A DNA stretch of 64,000 nucleotides from positions 1,373,539 through 1,437,538 of the forward strand of contig CAVRHO010000002.1 of assembly GCA_963721065.1 (NCBI GenBank), in the 5' to 3' direction. Position numbers and translations under genes: made by a program. The stretch is from CAWBLP01 sp963721065 (lineage in GTDB: Bacteria; Pseudomonadota; Alphaproteobacteria; Acetobacterales; Acetobacteraceae). Shown here one piece after another: positions 51,873 to 60,304 of the stretch (position 1 is the stretch's first letter; every line of letters starts with the position of its first letter). Under the pieces are notes generated by a model. It searched no databases. It saw only the letters and a list, made by a program, of their open reading frames with translations, and was not told the DNA's origin.

Positions 51873-54800
51873 ATGCCCCACGCCGATTTCGTCCACCTCC
51901 GCGTCCACTCCGCCTACTCCCTCTCGGAAGGCGCCATCAAAGCCGACAAGATCGCCGCCCTCGCGCGCGACGCGGCCATGCCCGCGGTGGCGATGACGGA
52001 CACCGCCAACCTGTTCGGCGGCCTGGAATTCTCCCAGGCCTGCACCAAGCAGGGCGTGCAGCCCATCCTCGGCTGCCAGATCGCCCTGGCCCGCACGGAC
52101 AACACCCGCCTGCCGCCGGACCCCATGGTGTTCCTCGCCCAGGACGCCGCGGGCCTGGCCAACCTCCAGCGCCTGTCCTCGCTCAGCTTCCTGGAACCGG
52201 AAACCGGCCTGAAGCCGCAGCTCCCCTGGGCCCGCATCGCGGAGCACGCGCAGGGGCTGATCCTGCTCACCGGCGGCACCACCGGCCCGCTCGCCCGCCT
52301 GCTCGCCGAGGGCCAGCAGGCCGAGGCGGAACGCCTGCTGGCGCAAATCCAGGAAGCCTTCCCCGACCGCACGGTGCTGGAACTGCACCGCCACGGCCTG
52401 GCCGTGGAACGCGCCATCGAACCCGGCCTGATCGCGCTGGCCGACTCCCGCGGCATCCCCCTGGTCGCCACCAACGACTGCTACTTCGCCAAGCCCGCGA
52501 TGTATGAGGCGCACGACGCCCTGCTGTGCATCGCGGAAGGCCGCACGCTGGCGGAAAAGGACCGCCGCCGCGTCACCCCGGAACACTGGTTCAAGCCCGC
52601 CGCCGAGATGCGCGCCCGCTTCGCCGACCTGCCGGAGGCCTGCGACAACACGCTCGCCATCGCCCGCCGCTGCGCGGTGATGGTGGAAACCCGCAAGCCG
52701 CTGCTGCCCGTCTGCCCCAAGGTGCGCGAAGGCGCCACCGAGGAGGAAACCGTCCGCGCCATGGCGCAGGAAGGCCTGGAACGCCGCCTGGACACCATGG
52801 GCGCCGACGAACCCACCCGCGCCCGCTACCGCGAACGCCTGGACTACGAGCTGGGCGTCATCTCCAAGATGGGCTTCCCCGGCTACTTCCTGATCGTCGC
52901 GGACTTCATCCAGTGGGCCAAGGCGCACAACATCCCGGTGGGGCCCGGCCGCGGCTCCGGCGCCGGATCGGTCGCCGCCTGGGCGCTGACCATCACGGAC
53001 CTGGACCCGCTGCGCTTCAACCTGCTGTTCGAGCGCTTCCTCAACCCCGAACGCGTGTCGATGCCGGACTTCGACATCGACTTCTGCCAGGAAGGCCGCG
53101 ACCAGGTCATCGACTACGTCCGCCGCGAGTACGGCGGCGACCGGGTGGCGCAGATCATCACCTTCGGAAAGCTCCAGGCCCGCGCCGCGGTGCGCGATGT
53201 CGGCCGCGTGCTGGGCCTGCCGTTCGGCCAGGTGAACAAGGTGGCCGAACTGATCCCCAACAACCCGGCCAAGCCGGTGACGCTGGCCGAGGCGATCGCC
53301 GGCGAACCGCGCCTGCAGGAACTGCGCGACAGCGACGAAGGCATCGCCCGCCTGCTGGAGATCGCGCTGCAGATCGAGGGCCTCTACCGCCACGCCAGCA
53401 CCCACGCCGCCGGCGTGGTGATCGGCGACCGCCCGCTGGTGGAGCTGGTGCCGCTCTACCGCGATCCGCGGTCGGACTTCCTGGTCACGCAGTATTCGAT
53501 GAAGCACGTCGAGCAGGCGGGCCTGGTGAAGTTCGACTTCCTGGGCCTCACCACGCTCACCATCCTCCAGCGCGCCGTCGATTTCCTCCACGGGCTCGGC
53601 CAGGAGATCGACCTGGCGCACCTGCCGCTGGATGACACCAAGACGTACGAGATGCTGCAGAAGGGCGACGCCGGCGGGGTGTTCCAGATGGAAGGGCAGG
53701 GGATGCGCGACACCCTGCGCCAGATGCGCCCCGACCGGCTGGAGGACCTGATCGCCGCGGTGGCGCTCTACCGCCCCGGCCCGATGGCCAACATCCCCGA
53801 CTACTGCCGCCGCAAGCACGGCGAGAAGTGGGAGCCGCCGCACCCGGAACTGGCGGACATCCTGGGCGAGACCTACGGCATCATGGTCTACCAGGAACAG
53901 GTGATGCAGATCGCCCAGACGATGGCGGGCTACAGCCTGGGCGGCGCCGACCTGCTGCGCCGCGCGATGGGCAAGAAGATCCGCGCGGAAATGGACGCCC
54001 AGCGGGAGATCTTCCTGAAGGGCGCCACCGGCCGCGGCATCGACAAGGACAAGGCCAACGAGGTGTTCGACCTGATGGCCAAGTTCGCCGACTACGGCTT
54101 CAACAAGTCGCACGCCGCCGCCTACGCGCTGGTCGCCTACCAGACCGCGTATCTGAAGGCGAACCACCCGGAGGTGTTCTTCGCCGCCTGCATGAGCCTG
54201 GCGATCAACAACACCGACCGCCTGGCCGCGCTGAAGCAGGAAGCCGAACGCGCCGGCATCCGCATCCTGCCGCCCGACATCAACCGCTCCGGCGCCGACT
54301 TCTCGGTGGAACGGCAGGAGGACGGGTCCCTGGCGATCCGCTACGCGCTGGCCGCGGTGAAGAAGGTGGGGTTCAGCGCGATGCAGGCGGTGCAGGAAGC
54401 GCGCGGCGACACGCCGTTCGCCGACCTGGCGGAGTTCGCCACCCGCATCGATCCGCGCCAGCTCAACAAAATGCAGTTGGAGAACCTGGCCAAGGCCGGC
54501 GCCTTCGACACGCTGGACGAGAACCGCGCCCGCCTGTTCGCCGGCGTGGAAACCGTGCTGCGCCGAGCGCAGGCGGTGTTCGACGAGAAGACCAGCGGCC
54601 AGATCGGCCTGTTCGCCGGCGGCGGCAAGCCGGAACCGCTGCGCCTGCCCAAGATGACGGACTGGCCGATGCTGGACCGCCTGTCCTACGAGGCCGAGGC
54701 GGTGGGCTTCCACCTGACCGCCCATCCGCTGGACGCCTACGCCCAGGCGCTGCGCCGCCTCAGCGTCACGCCCTGCGTGCAGGTGGAGGCGCGGGCGCAG

Positions 54801-55292
54801 GCCGGCGTGTCACGCGTGAAGCTCGCCGGCAGCGTGGTGGCGATCAAGGAACGCACCACCCGCACCGGCAGCCGCATGGCCTGGGTGCGCATCTCCGACG
54901 CCACCGGCTCGGTCGAGGTCACCCTGTTCAGCGAAGTGCTCGGCCGCTCCCGCGAGCTGCTGGGCGACGGGGCGACGCTGCTGGTCACCGCCGACCTGCG
55001 CCAGGAAGGCGAGGCGCTGCGCATCACCGCCTCGGACGTTGTTTCCCTGGAACAGGCCGCGTCCACCGCCGGCGCCGCGATCCGCATCTGGCTGCGCGAG
55101 ACGGAAGCGGTGCCGCACATCCGCGACCTGCTGGGCCGGGAGGCGGGCGGCCGCGGCCGCGTCATCCTGGTCCCCCGCCTGGGCACCGAACAGAGCGTGG
55201 AGATCGCCCTGCCCGGCGGCTTCAACGTCACGCCGCGCCTGGCGCAGGCGATGAAGCTGCTGCCGGGGGTGGAGCAGGTGGAGGAGCTTTAG
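51873..55292 (+). CDS. dnaE: DNA polymerase III subunit alpha DnaE
   Basis: 1139 residues from ATG 51873 (MPHADFVHLRVHSAYSLSEG); the open frame begins earlier but the PHP domain starts here. The PHP domain occupies about 1-270. The polymerase core has GPGRGSGAGSVAAWALTITD and PDFDIDFCQEGRDQVIDYV (catalytic Asp residues near 398-400), DFLGLTTLTILQRAV, and LADILGETYGIMVYQEQVMQ. The C-terminal OB-fold has VKLAGSVVAIKERTTRTGSR and SDATGSVEVTLFSEVL. This is the replicative polymerase; the reading frame is clean over 3.4 kb. It is convergent to nothing on its left: the defence-like operon reads away from it. Confidence 0.97.
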   Translation: MPHADFVHLRVHSAYSLSEGAIKADKIAALARDAAMPAVAMTDTANLFGGLEFSQACTKQGVQPILGCQIALARTDNTRLPPDPMVFLAQDAAGLANLQRLSSLSFLEPETGLKPQLPWARIAEHAQGLILLTGGTTGPLARLLAEGQQAEAERLLAQIQEAFPDRTVLELHRHGLAVERAIEPGLIALADSRGIPLVATNDCYFAKPAMYEAHDALLCIAEGRTLAEKDRRRVTPEHWFKPAAEMRARFADLPEACDNTLAIARRCAVMVETRKPLLPVCPKVREGATEEETVRAMAQEGLERRLDTMGADEPTRARYRERLDYELGVISKMGFPGYFLIVADFIQWAKAHNIPVGPGRGSGAGSVAAWALTITDLDPLRFNLLFERFLNPERVSMPDFDIDFCQEGRDQVIDYVRREYGGDRVAQIITFGKLQARAAVRDVGRVLGLPFGQVNKVAELIPNNPAKPVTLAEAIAGEPRLQELRDSDEGIARLLEIALQIEGLYRHASTHAAGVVIGDRPLVELVPLYRDPRSDFLVTQYSMKHVEQAGLVKFDFLGLTTLTILQRAVDFLHGLGQEIDLAHLPLDDTKTYEMLQKGDAGGVFQMEGQGMRDTLRQMRPDRLEDLIAAVALYRPGPMANIPDYCRRKHGEKWEPPHPELADILGETYGIMVYQEQVMQIAQTMAGYSLGGADLLRRAMGKKIRAEMDAQREIFLKGATGRGIDKDKANEVFDLMAKFADYGFNKSHAAAYALVAYQTAYLKANHPEVFFAACMSLAINNTDRLAALKQEAERAGIRILPPDINRSGADFSVERQEDGSLAIRYALAAVKKVGFSAMQAVQEARGDTPFADLAEFATRIDPRQLNKMQLENLAKAGAFDTLDENRARLFAGVETVLRRAQAVFDEKTSGQIGLFAGGGKPEPLRLPKMTDWPMLDRLSYEAEAVGFHLTAHPLDAYAQALRRLSVTPCVQVEARAQAGVSRVKLAGSVVAIKERTTRTGSRMAWVRISDATGSVEVTLFSEVLGRSRELLGDGATLLVTADLRQEGEALRITASDVVSLEQAASTAGAAIRIWLRETEAVPHIRDLLGREAGGRGRVILVPRLGTEQSVEIALPGGFNVTPRLAQAMKLLPGVEQVEEL

Positions 55293-55460
55293 CGCCTCTG
55301 CACAAAGCCTGTGACAGGTTGGCCAAGGGGACGCCCCGGGACTTTCCGTCCCTCGTCCTGGGGGGCTGCACGGTGACTCGGCCTGCGACCGGGAAACGAA
55401 CCTGCTGAGACGATGGGCCAGGTAGGCGGGCGGCGATAACCGTAGTAGAACCGTGATAAT

Positions 55461-55832
55461 ATGTTACGGACGCTTCTCCGCACTGGCATCCTGCCTGCGC
55501 TGCTGGGGTTGATGACCCAACTGGCGGTCGGCGGGTTCGTGCCAAGCAGCGCTGACCTGTTTGCGATGCAGACAGTGCGGATCTGCCACGGCAAGACCGG
55601 CGCCGCGCATTCGGCGCCAACCGCGCCGGCGAAGCACCTGCCCAACTTCAAGCCGTCCCCCTTCTGCACCGCTTCACTCGCCAGCACCGTGCAACTACCG
55701 GCACCACCCGTCGTGCCGCCACCACGCACACCGGTCGCGTCACGGCCGGAATTGCCGCCGCCCGCAACTGCCCCGCCTTCTGCGTTCGCGCTTGCCGCCC
55801 GGCCCCGCGGCCCGCCGACCTCCCAGACCTGA
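55461..55832 (+). CDS. Small exported DUF2946-like protein
   Basis: 123 residues. The N-terminal hydrophobic segment LLRTGILPALLGLMTQLAVG suggests membrane anchoring or a signal peptide. Then come VRICHGKTG and FKPSPFCTAS with isolated Cys/His, and a Pro/Ala-rich tail ending LAARPRGPPTSQT. The Cys/His spacing, Pro-rich middle and ARPRGPP end recall DUF2946 proteins, which often lie beside copper or cobalt uptake genes. The copC/copD neighbours fit. Confidence is moderate. Confidence 0.55.
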   Translation: MLRTLLRTGILPALLGLMTQLAVGGFVPSSADLFAMQTVRICHGKTGAAHSAPTAPAKHLPNFKPSPFCTASLASTVQLPAPPVVPPPRTPVASRPELPPPATAPPSAFALAARPRGPPTSQT

Positions 55833-55895
55833 GTCACGCGCCTGGTTCGCATTGCGGCGCCCCGCGCGCCGCCTCACGTCTGTCAGGAAGTTCAG

Positions 55896-56855
55896 ATGCC
55901 CCGATTCTTCGCGGCGGCCGCCATGTCGGCCGGCACCGCTCTGTCCGCTGTGCCGGCACTCGCCCACGGCTTCGCTGGCCCGCACATGTTCATCTCGACG
56001 CTGCTCATCGACGACCCGAATGTCGCCGATGAGGCCAGCCTGCCAACATTTTCCTGGTTGCCGCAGCCCACCGACGTCGGTCCGGCTTCAAACCTGTCCG
56101 CGCTGGAATTCGAGTTCGACAAGCGCATCACCCAGAATTTCGGCTTCGCCCTGAGCGACGGCTATCAGTGGCTGCGCACACCGGGAGAGAAAACCGCGAA
56201 CGGTTGGGAGAACCTGGAAGCCACACTGAAATACAAGGTCTATGTCAACGCGCCGCACGAGTTCATGCTGTCGTTCGGCGTGTCGCGGGCGTTCGCGCGG
56301 ACCGGTGCAAACGGCGCCAACGGCGCGGTGCTGGGCAACGACGATGTCAGCTCCACAGCGCCGACAATGTACTTCGGCAAGGGCTTCGGCGACATCCCGG
56401 TAGGCTGGCTTCGGCCGCTGGCACTGACCGGCGAGTTGGATTACAGCATTGCCGACAAAGGGTTGAAAGTCACCGGCACCGATCCTGCGACCGGAGCGCC
56501 GATGTACAACAATGGTTCGCCCAACCTCTGGGAAGGCGGGCTGACGCTTCAATACAGCATGCGCTACCTGCAAACGCAGGTGAAGGATTACGGGCTGCCG
56601 GAATTCATTAACCGGCTGACGCCGGTGGTGGAGGTCGCATGGTCGTCGCCGGCCAGCCAACCGAACCAGGAAAGCACGCAATACCTGTTCGGTGTCGGTG
56701 TAAACTACACCGCCGAAACTTATGGTGTCGGTGTAGAGGCGCTGATTCCGGGCAACCGGCAGACCGGTTCTCATATCGGGGTGATCGCGCAGTTTCATCT
56801 GTATTTCGATGACCTTTTTCCAAACAGTCTCGGCAAGCCGATTGTGGACTGGTGA
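55896..56855 (+). CDS. Exported beta-rich outer-membrane-type protein of the copper cluster
   Basis: 319 residues with signal peptide FFAAAAMSAGTALSAVPALA and cleavage before HGFAGP. The mature part has alternating aromatic beta-strand patterns (FEFDKRITQNFGFALSDGYQ; MYFGKGFGDIPVGWLRPLAL; QYLFGVGVNYTAETYGVGVE) and ends in FHLYFDDLFPNSLGKPIVDW, like a transporter-type outer membrane beta-barrel. It precedes copC by one base, so it is likely in one operon with copC and copD. A role in copper passage or sensing at the outer membrane is inferred from context only. Confidence 0.7.
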   Translation: MPRFFAAAAMSAGTALSAVPALAHGFAGPHMFISTLLIDDPNVADEASLPTFSWLPQPTDVGPASNLSALEFEFDKRITQNFGFALSDGYQWLRTPGEKTANGWENLEATLKYKVYVNAPHEFMLSFGVSRAFARTGANGANGAVLGNDDVSSTAPTMYFGKGFGDIPVGWLRPLALTGELDYSIADKGLKVTGTDPATGAPMYNNGSPNLWEGGLTLQYSMRYLQTQVKDYGLPEFINRLTPVVEVAWSSPASQPNQESTQYLFGVGVNYTAETYGVGVEALIPGNRQTGSHIGVIAQFHLYFDDLFPNSLGKPIVDW

Positions 56856-56856
56856 G

Positions 56857-57237
56857 ATGACAAGGAACCGCATACGCGCCCGTCTTGTGGCGGCGCTGTG
56901 TTCTGCCGGGGTGTGCGTGGCTGCCCCGGCCGCTTTTGCTCACGCCTTCCTGGAACGGGCCAGCCCGGCCGTCGGCAGCACCGTAAAGGCTCCGGCTGAA
57001 TTGCGCCTGACGTTCACCGAACAGGTGGAACCGCTGTTCAGCCATGTCGCGGTACAGACCGCGGCTGGCGCCAAGGTCACGACCGGCGGCCTGGAAACCG
57101 CGCAGAACGGCGAGCAACTGGTGCTGAAGCTGCCTAACCTGTCGCCCGGAACCTATACCGTGACCTGGCATGTCACCTCGGTGGACACGCACAAGACCGA
57201 GGGCAACTTCCACTTCACGGTGTCATCCGGTTCGTGA
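56857..57237 (+). CDS. copC: Copper-binding periplasmic protein CopC
   Basis: 126 residues. The signal peptide ends CVAAPAAFA and the mature N-terminus HAFLERASPAVGS gives the N-terminal His copper ligand. The beta-sandwich has AELRLTFTEQVEPLFSHVAV; the second copper site is in WHVTSVDTHKTEGNFHFTV. Single-domain CopC binds Cu(II) in the periplasm and delivers it to CopD, encoded next with a 4-base GTGA overlap. Confidence 0.93.
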   Translation: MTRNRIRARLVAALCSAGVCVAAPAAFAHAFLERASPAVGSTVKAPAELRLTFTEQVEPLFSHVAVQTAAGAKVTTGGLETAQNGEQLVLKLPNLSPGTYTVTWHVTSVDTHKTEGNFHFTVSSGS

Positions 57238-58196
57238 TTACCCCGCTCTTCCTGTTGTCGCTGCTGCGCGGCGTACATGTCGACGCCATGCTGTCGGGCT
57301 TCGGCACGGCCATGTTCGCGGGCGTGATCGGCACGGATCCGCGCTTTGCGGCGACAGCAGAGAAGGCGCTCGCCGGCCGCTACCTGGCGTGGCTGGCGGG
57401 CATCAGCCTTGCGATCAGCCTGCTGCTGGGCACGGTTTGGCTCATATTGGAAACGGCTGTCATCGCCGGCGTGGGCAGCGTGGCGGCGACCCTGCACTTT
57501 CTGCCCATCGTGGTTCTGCACACGCAGTTCGGCGGATGGCTGGCATTGCGACTGCTGTTGCTGGCAATCGCTCTGCTGCTGCTCCTGGTCCGGCAATGGT
57601 CCGATCCAACAGCCCGCATGCTGATGCTACCGACCGCCTGCGCCGTGGCAATCCAGCCGATGCTCGGCCATCCTGGAGCAGAGACCGGCACGCTCGGCAG
57701 CGTTCTGATCGCCGGCAGTGCGGTACATCTGGTTGCGGTCGGCGCCTGGCTGGGGGCCTTGATGCCATTGTGGTTCTATGTCCGTTGCCTGCCGCCCGCC
57801 GGTGCCGCCCGTGCCTGCGCGCGCTTCTCCAGGTTCGGGCTGGTGGCGGTTTGCCTGATCGCGGCAACGGGACTGGTGCTGGCAATCGGGCTGGTCGGCA
57901 GCCTGGCCGCTCTCGTCGCGACCACATACGGCCAGCTCGTGCTGCTGAAGATCGCCTTGTTTACGCTGGCCTTGTTGCTGGCGGCTTTGAACCGCTACGC
58001 GTTGACCGGACGATTGGCCGGGCCCCGCCGGAACCCGCACACCCGGCGCATGCTGCTTGGGTCCATCGGGACCGAGGCTGCAATCGGAGCGGCAATCGTG
58101 CTTGTCGCAGCAGTTCTTGCCGGAGAAGTCCCCAGCGTCGATCTCGTGCAACACGCCCATGCGGCCGGAATGATGTCAGGGCACATGCACCACTGA
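57234..58196 (+). CDS. copD: Copper resistance/uptake membrane protein CopD
   Basis: 320 residues from GTG 57234, overlapping the copC stop. About eight membrane segments. Family features: RGVHVDAMLSGFGTAMFAGV (His in the first helix), FLPIVVLHTQFGGWLALRLL, MLGHPGAETGTLG, GSAVHLVAVGAWLGALMPLW and ARFSRFGLVAVCLIAATGLV. It ends HAHAAGMMSGHMHH, a His/Met-rich copper-binding tail. It imports copper from CopC into the cytoplasm. Confidence 0.92.
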   Translation: MITPLFLLSLLRGVHVDAMLSGFGTAMFAGVIGTDPRFAATAEKALAGRYLAWLAGISLAISLLLGTVWLILETAVIAGVGSVAATLHFLPIVVLHTQFGGWLALRLLLLAIALLLLLVRQWSDPTARMLMLPTACAVAIQPMLGHPGAETGTLGSVLIAGSAVHLVAVGAWLGALMPLWFYVRCLPPAGAARACARFSRFGLVAVCLIAATGLVLAIGLVGSLAALVATTYGQLVLLKIALFTLALLLAALNRYALTGRLAGPRRNPHTRRMLLGSIGTEAAIGAAIVLVAAVLAGEVPSVDLVQHAHAAGMMSGHMHH

Positions 58197-58272
58197 CCGC
58201 CGCACTGTTTTCCGCCCCCGGGGCGATCGGCTCTGCCGTGCCGGCGGTGACACGGGGGTGAGTGCTCCTGGC

Positions 58273-58908
58273 TTACACCGTGTTGGCGGTGACCACGTGC
58301 GTCAGATCCTTCGCGATGCCCTTCATGTCCGGGGAACGGCTGGACAGGCCCGCAATCATGAACTCCGGCTTCCCCTGACGGTTGAAGACATAGACCAGCG
58401 AGGTGTGCGTGACCGTGTATTTCGTCGGGTCCGGCGACGGCTGGACCGTGTAGCCCGCCTTGCATCGTGCCGCTGCCGCCTTCAGTTCGGCCTCGCTGCC
58501 GCGTAGCCCGATGATGTTTTTCGAGCCGAACAGGGCGACATACTTCTTGAGAATCGGCAGCGTGTCGCGCCTGGGATCAACCGTGACGAAAAGAAACCGG
58601 ACGTCCTTCGCCTTGGCGCCGATCCGGTGGAAAATCTGCGCTGTGTACGTCAGGGTCAGCGGACAGACATTCGGGCAATTCGTATAGCCGAAATACAGCA
58701 TGACGATCTTGTTACGAAACTCCGCCTGAGTGATCGGCTTTCCGGTATTGGCGTCCGTCATGGAAAATTTCAGCGGTTGGAAGCTGTTCTCCGCGGCAAT
58801 ATCCTGCGGATCGAGTTTCCACTTGCGATCACATCCCGCGAGCAGAAGGCCAGTCCCCAGCCCGGCGAGTGCGCGCGTTACACTGCGGCGCTGCACGGCT
58901 TGCGTCAC
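58273..58908 (-). CDS. Sco1/SenC family copper chaperone (lipoprotein)
   Basis: About 211 residues from GTG 58908. Thioredoxin-fold SCO protein: lipobox LGTGLLLAGCDRKWK near the N-terminus, FRNKIVMLYFGYTNCPNVCP with the CxxxC copper site (near 84-88), VRFLFVTVDPRRDTLPILKK, and the distal His ligand in YTVTHTSLVYVF. It delivers copper to the Cu(A) centre of cytochrome oxidase. The frame is open into the upstream cytochrome gene, giving an apparent fusion. The lipoprotein signal in the middle argues for separate proteins, with a GTGA junction hidden by one extra base near 58920-58922. Confidence 0.88.
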   Translation of the reverse strand: MTQAVQRRSVTRALAGLGTGLLLAGCDRKWKLDPQDIAAENSFQPLKFSMTDANTGKPITQAEFRNKIVMLYFGYTNCPNVCPLTLTYTAQIFHRIGAKAKDVRFLFVTVDPRRDTLPILKKYVALFGSKNIIGLRGSEAELKAAAARCKAGYTVQPSPDPTKYTVTHTSLVYVFNRQGKPEFMIAGLSSRSPDMKGIAKDLTHVVTANTV

Positions 58909-59250
58909 GATCCGGGCTCTTTCCTGAAGTCCGGCGAGATAGGCGGCGATCACCTTGCGCTGCGCCGGCGTCAGCGAATGGGCAATCTTCTGCATAGCAA
59001 AGTTGTTGCCTTGTTTGCCGGAACCAATGGCCTGCAAGGCGGCCAGAGTGGTGGCTTGTGGAAGGCCGGCAAGAGCCGGTGAACCAATCGAGCGGTTCCC
59101 CTGCAACTGCATACCGTGGCAGACCTTGCAGGGAATGATGCCTCCCGGCGCACCGTGGTTGACGATGGCTGCTCCGGTGTCCGATTCCGGACCAGGGGCA
59201 GCAGCACCGATCAGCATCATGATGAAGGGAAGGGACAAACATCGCCTCAT
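58909..59250 (-). CDS. Small c-type cytochrome (apparent read-through into Sco1)
   Basis: About 113 residues from ATG 59250, which overlaps the upstream stop (ATGA). Signal peptide MRRCLSLPFIMMLIGAAAPG, then GGIIPCKVCHGMQLQGNRSI with the CxxCH heme site. A Met axial ligand is possible at NFAMQKIAHSLTPAQ, and it ends AAYLAGL. As sequenced it continues in frame into Sco1. If one A is removed from the GGAAAGAG run near 58920 it would end LQEEPGS with a stop overlapping the Sco1 GTG. Cytochrome c553-like electron carrier of the periplasm. Confidence 0.8.
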
Positions 59251-59702
59251 CGCGACGCCGGTCGGCCGGTTGCGCCATAGACCTCGAACTGCACCGTCTG
59301 CGACGGGGCATGGTCGAACTCCAGCGTAACCGGAACCGTCTGCCCCGGCTTCATCTTCGGCTGCATGCACATCACGTGGTAGGCACCCGGCTGAAAACCA
59401 AAGCTGCCATGCGCGGGGATCACGACGCGCTTCACTGGCACCATCTTTTCCTGCCCATTGGCGTGCACCGTCTTGTGCAGCATCATCTTGCCGCATGCCG
59501 CTGCGTGGACGGCGGTCAGCGCGATCGCCTGATCGGCCGCGTTGTGGAGCGTCATGTAACCGCCGGCAGGGAGCGTCGGCAGAAGGAAGCGAAACCAGGG
59601 ATGGTCAACGGTTACCGAGGGCGCCGAGCGGGCGGGGGCCGCGCCCATGCATGTCGCCAGGATCAGGGCTCCGCAGGCAATTCCCCAGCGACGAAGGGTC
59701 AC
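59247..59702 (-). CDS. PCu(A)C copper chaperone
   Basis: About 151 residues from GTG 59702; the open frame begins at 59930 but the signal peptide WGIACGALILATCMGAAPAR starts here. It is a periplasmic Cu(I) chaperone for the Cu(A) site of cytochrome oxidase. The H(M)x10Mx21HxM-type set is in KMMLHKTVHANGQEKMVPV and QPGAYHVMCMQPK. It is first of the chaperone-cytochrome-Sco operon, running toward copCD from the other side. Confidence 0.85.
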   Translation of the reverse strand: MTLRRWGIACGALILATCMGAAPARSAPSVTVDHPWFRFLLPTLPAGGYMTLHNAADQAIALTAVHAAACGKMMLHKTVHANGQEKMVPVKRVVIPAHGSFGFQPGAYHVMCMQPKMKPGQTVPVTLEFDHAPSQTVQFEVYGATGRPASR

Positions 59703-60304
59703 GCTGCAGGTGGCTTCGATGGGTTTCTTCTGGTCGGACTCCGCGCAACCTGCCGAAGGTGTTGCTGCGTGCTTCGCGAACACAGAGCCCGATGATGCAG
59801 GTTCGGAGCGTGACGAGCAACGATCCCCGGTAATCCCGTTTGCAATTGACATTAGATTATCCCAACCCATTCGCATGCATTGTTGGGAGCATAGACTATC
59901 CAGTGCAGCGACAGAAGCCGAACGGAGCAATCGCGTAAGCGATGTTCCAGCCTGCCGCCTTCATCAGATTCGGTTTCCCGTTTGATTTTGTCGCAGGTCG
60001 GCCTGCCATCCGACTGGTCAGGATATTCACCGGATCCGGAGCTCTTCCCGGGCGATCTGCGGGTTACGACTTTGAAGTTTCTGCACGCGTGTGAATGATT
60101 TCTGATGATTTGGAGCATTACTTCTGGGTGCAGCAGTGCCCTCCGTTGGCTCGAAGGCAACGCGCTACCTGACCTTTCCGCTCCCGGCCAGTATCGACCA
60201 TTGTGGTTCACTTAGTGGAATCATAACCCGCGCCATCGGCCCCCGCCATGACACACCCACCCACCCCGTGCACAATGCCCGCCGCCACCGCGAGGAGTCC
60301 GTCC
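59703..60304. promoter_or_regulatory. Divergent spacer, copper operon / enolase-superfamily operon
   Basis: 602 bases between divergent transcripts. It is lower in GC around 59850-60130. A near-palindrome TTCACTTAGTGGAA lies at 60207-60220 with TTGTGG just before it, about 85 bp before the enolase-superfamily start, and could be an operator for a regulator of the downstream genes. No gene is recognisable. Confidence 0.4.

Noticed and set aside
51687..54725. A 1012-codon minus-strand frame opposite dnaE
   Set aside because: Antisense of the polymerase gene.
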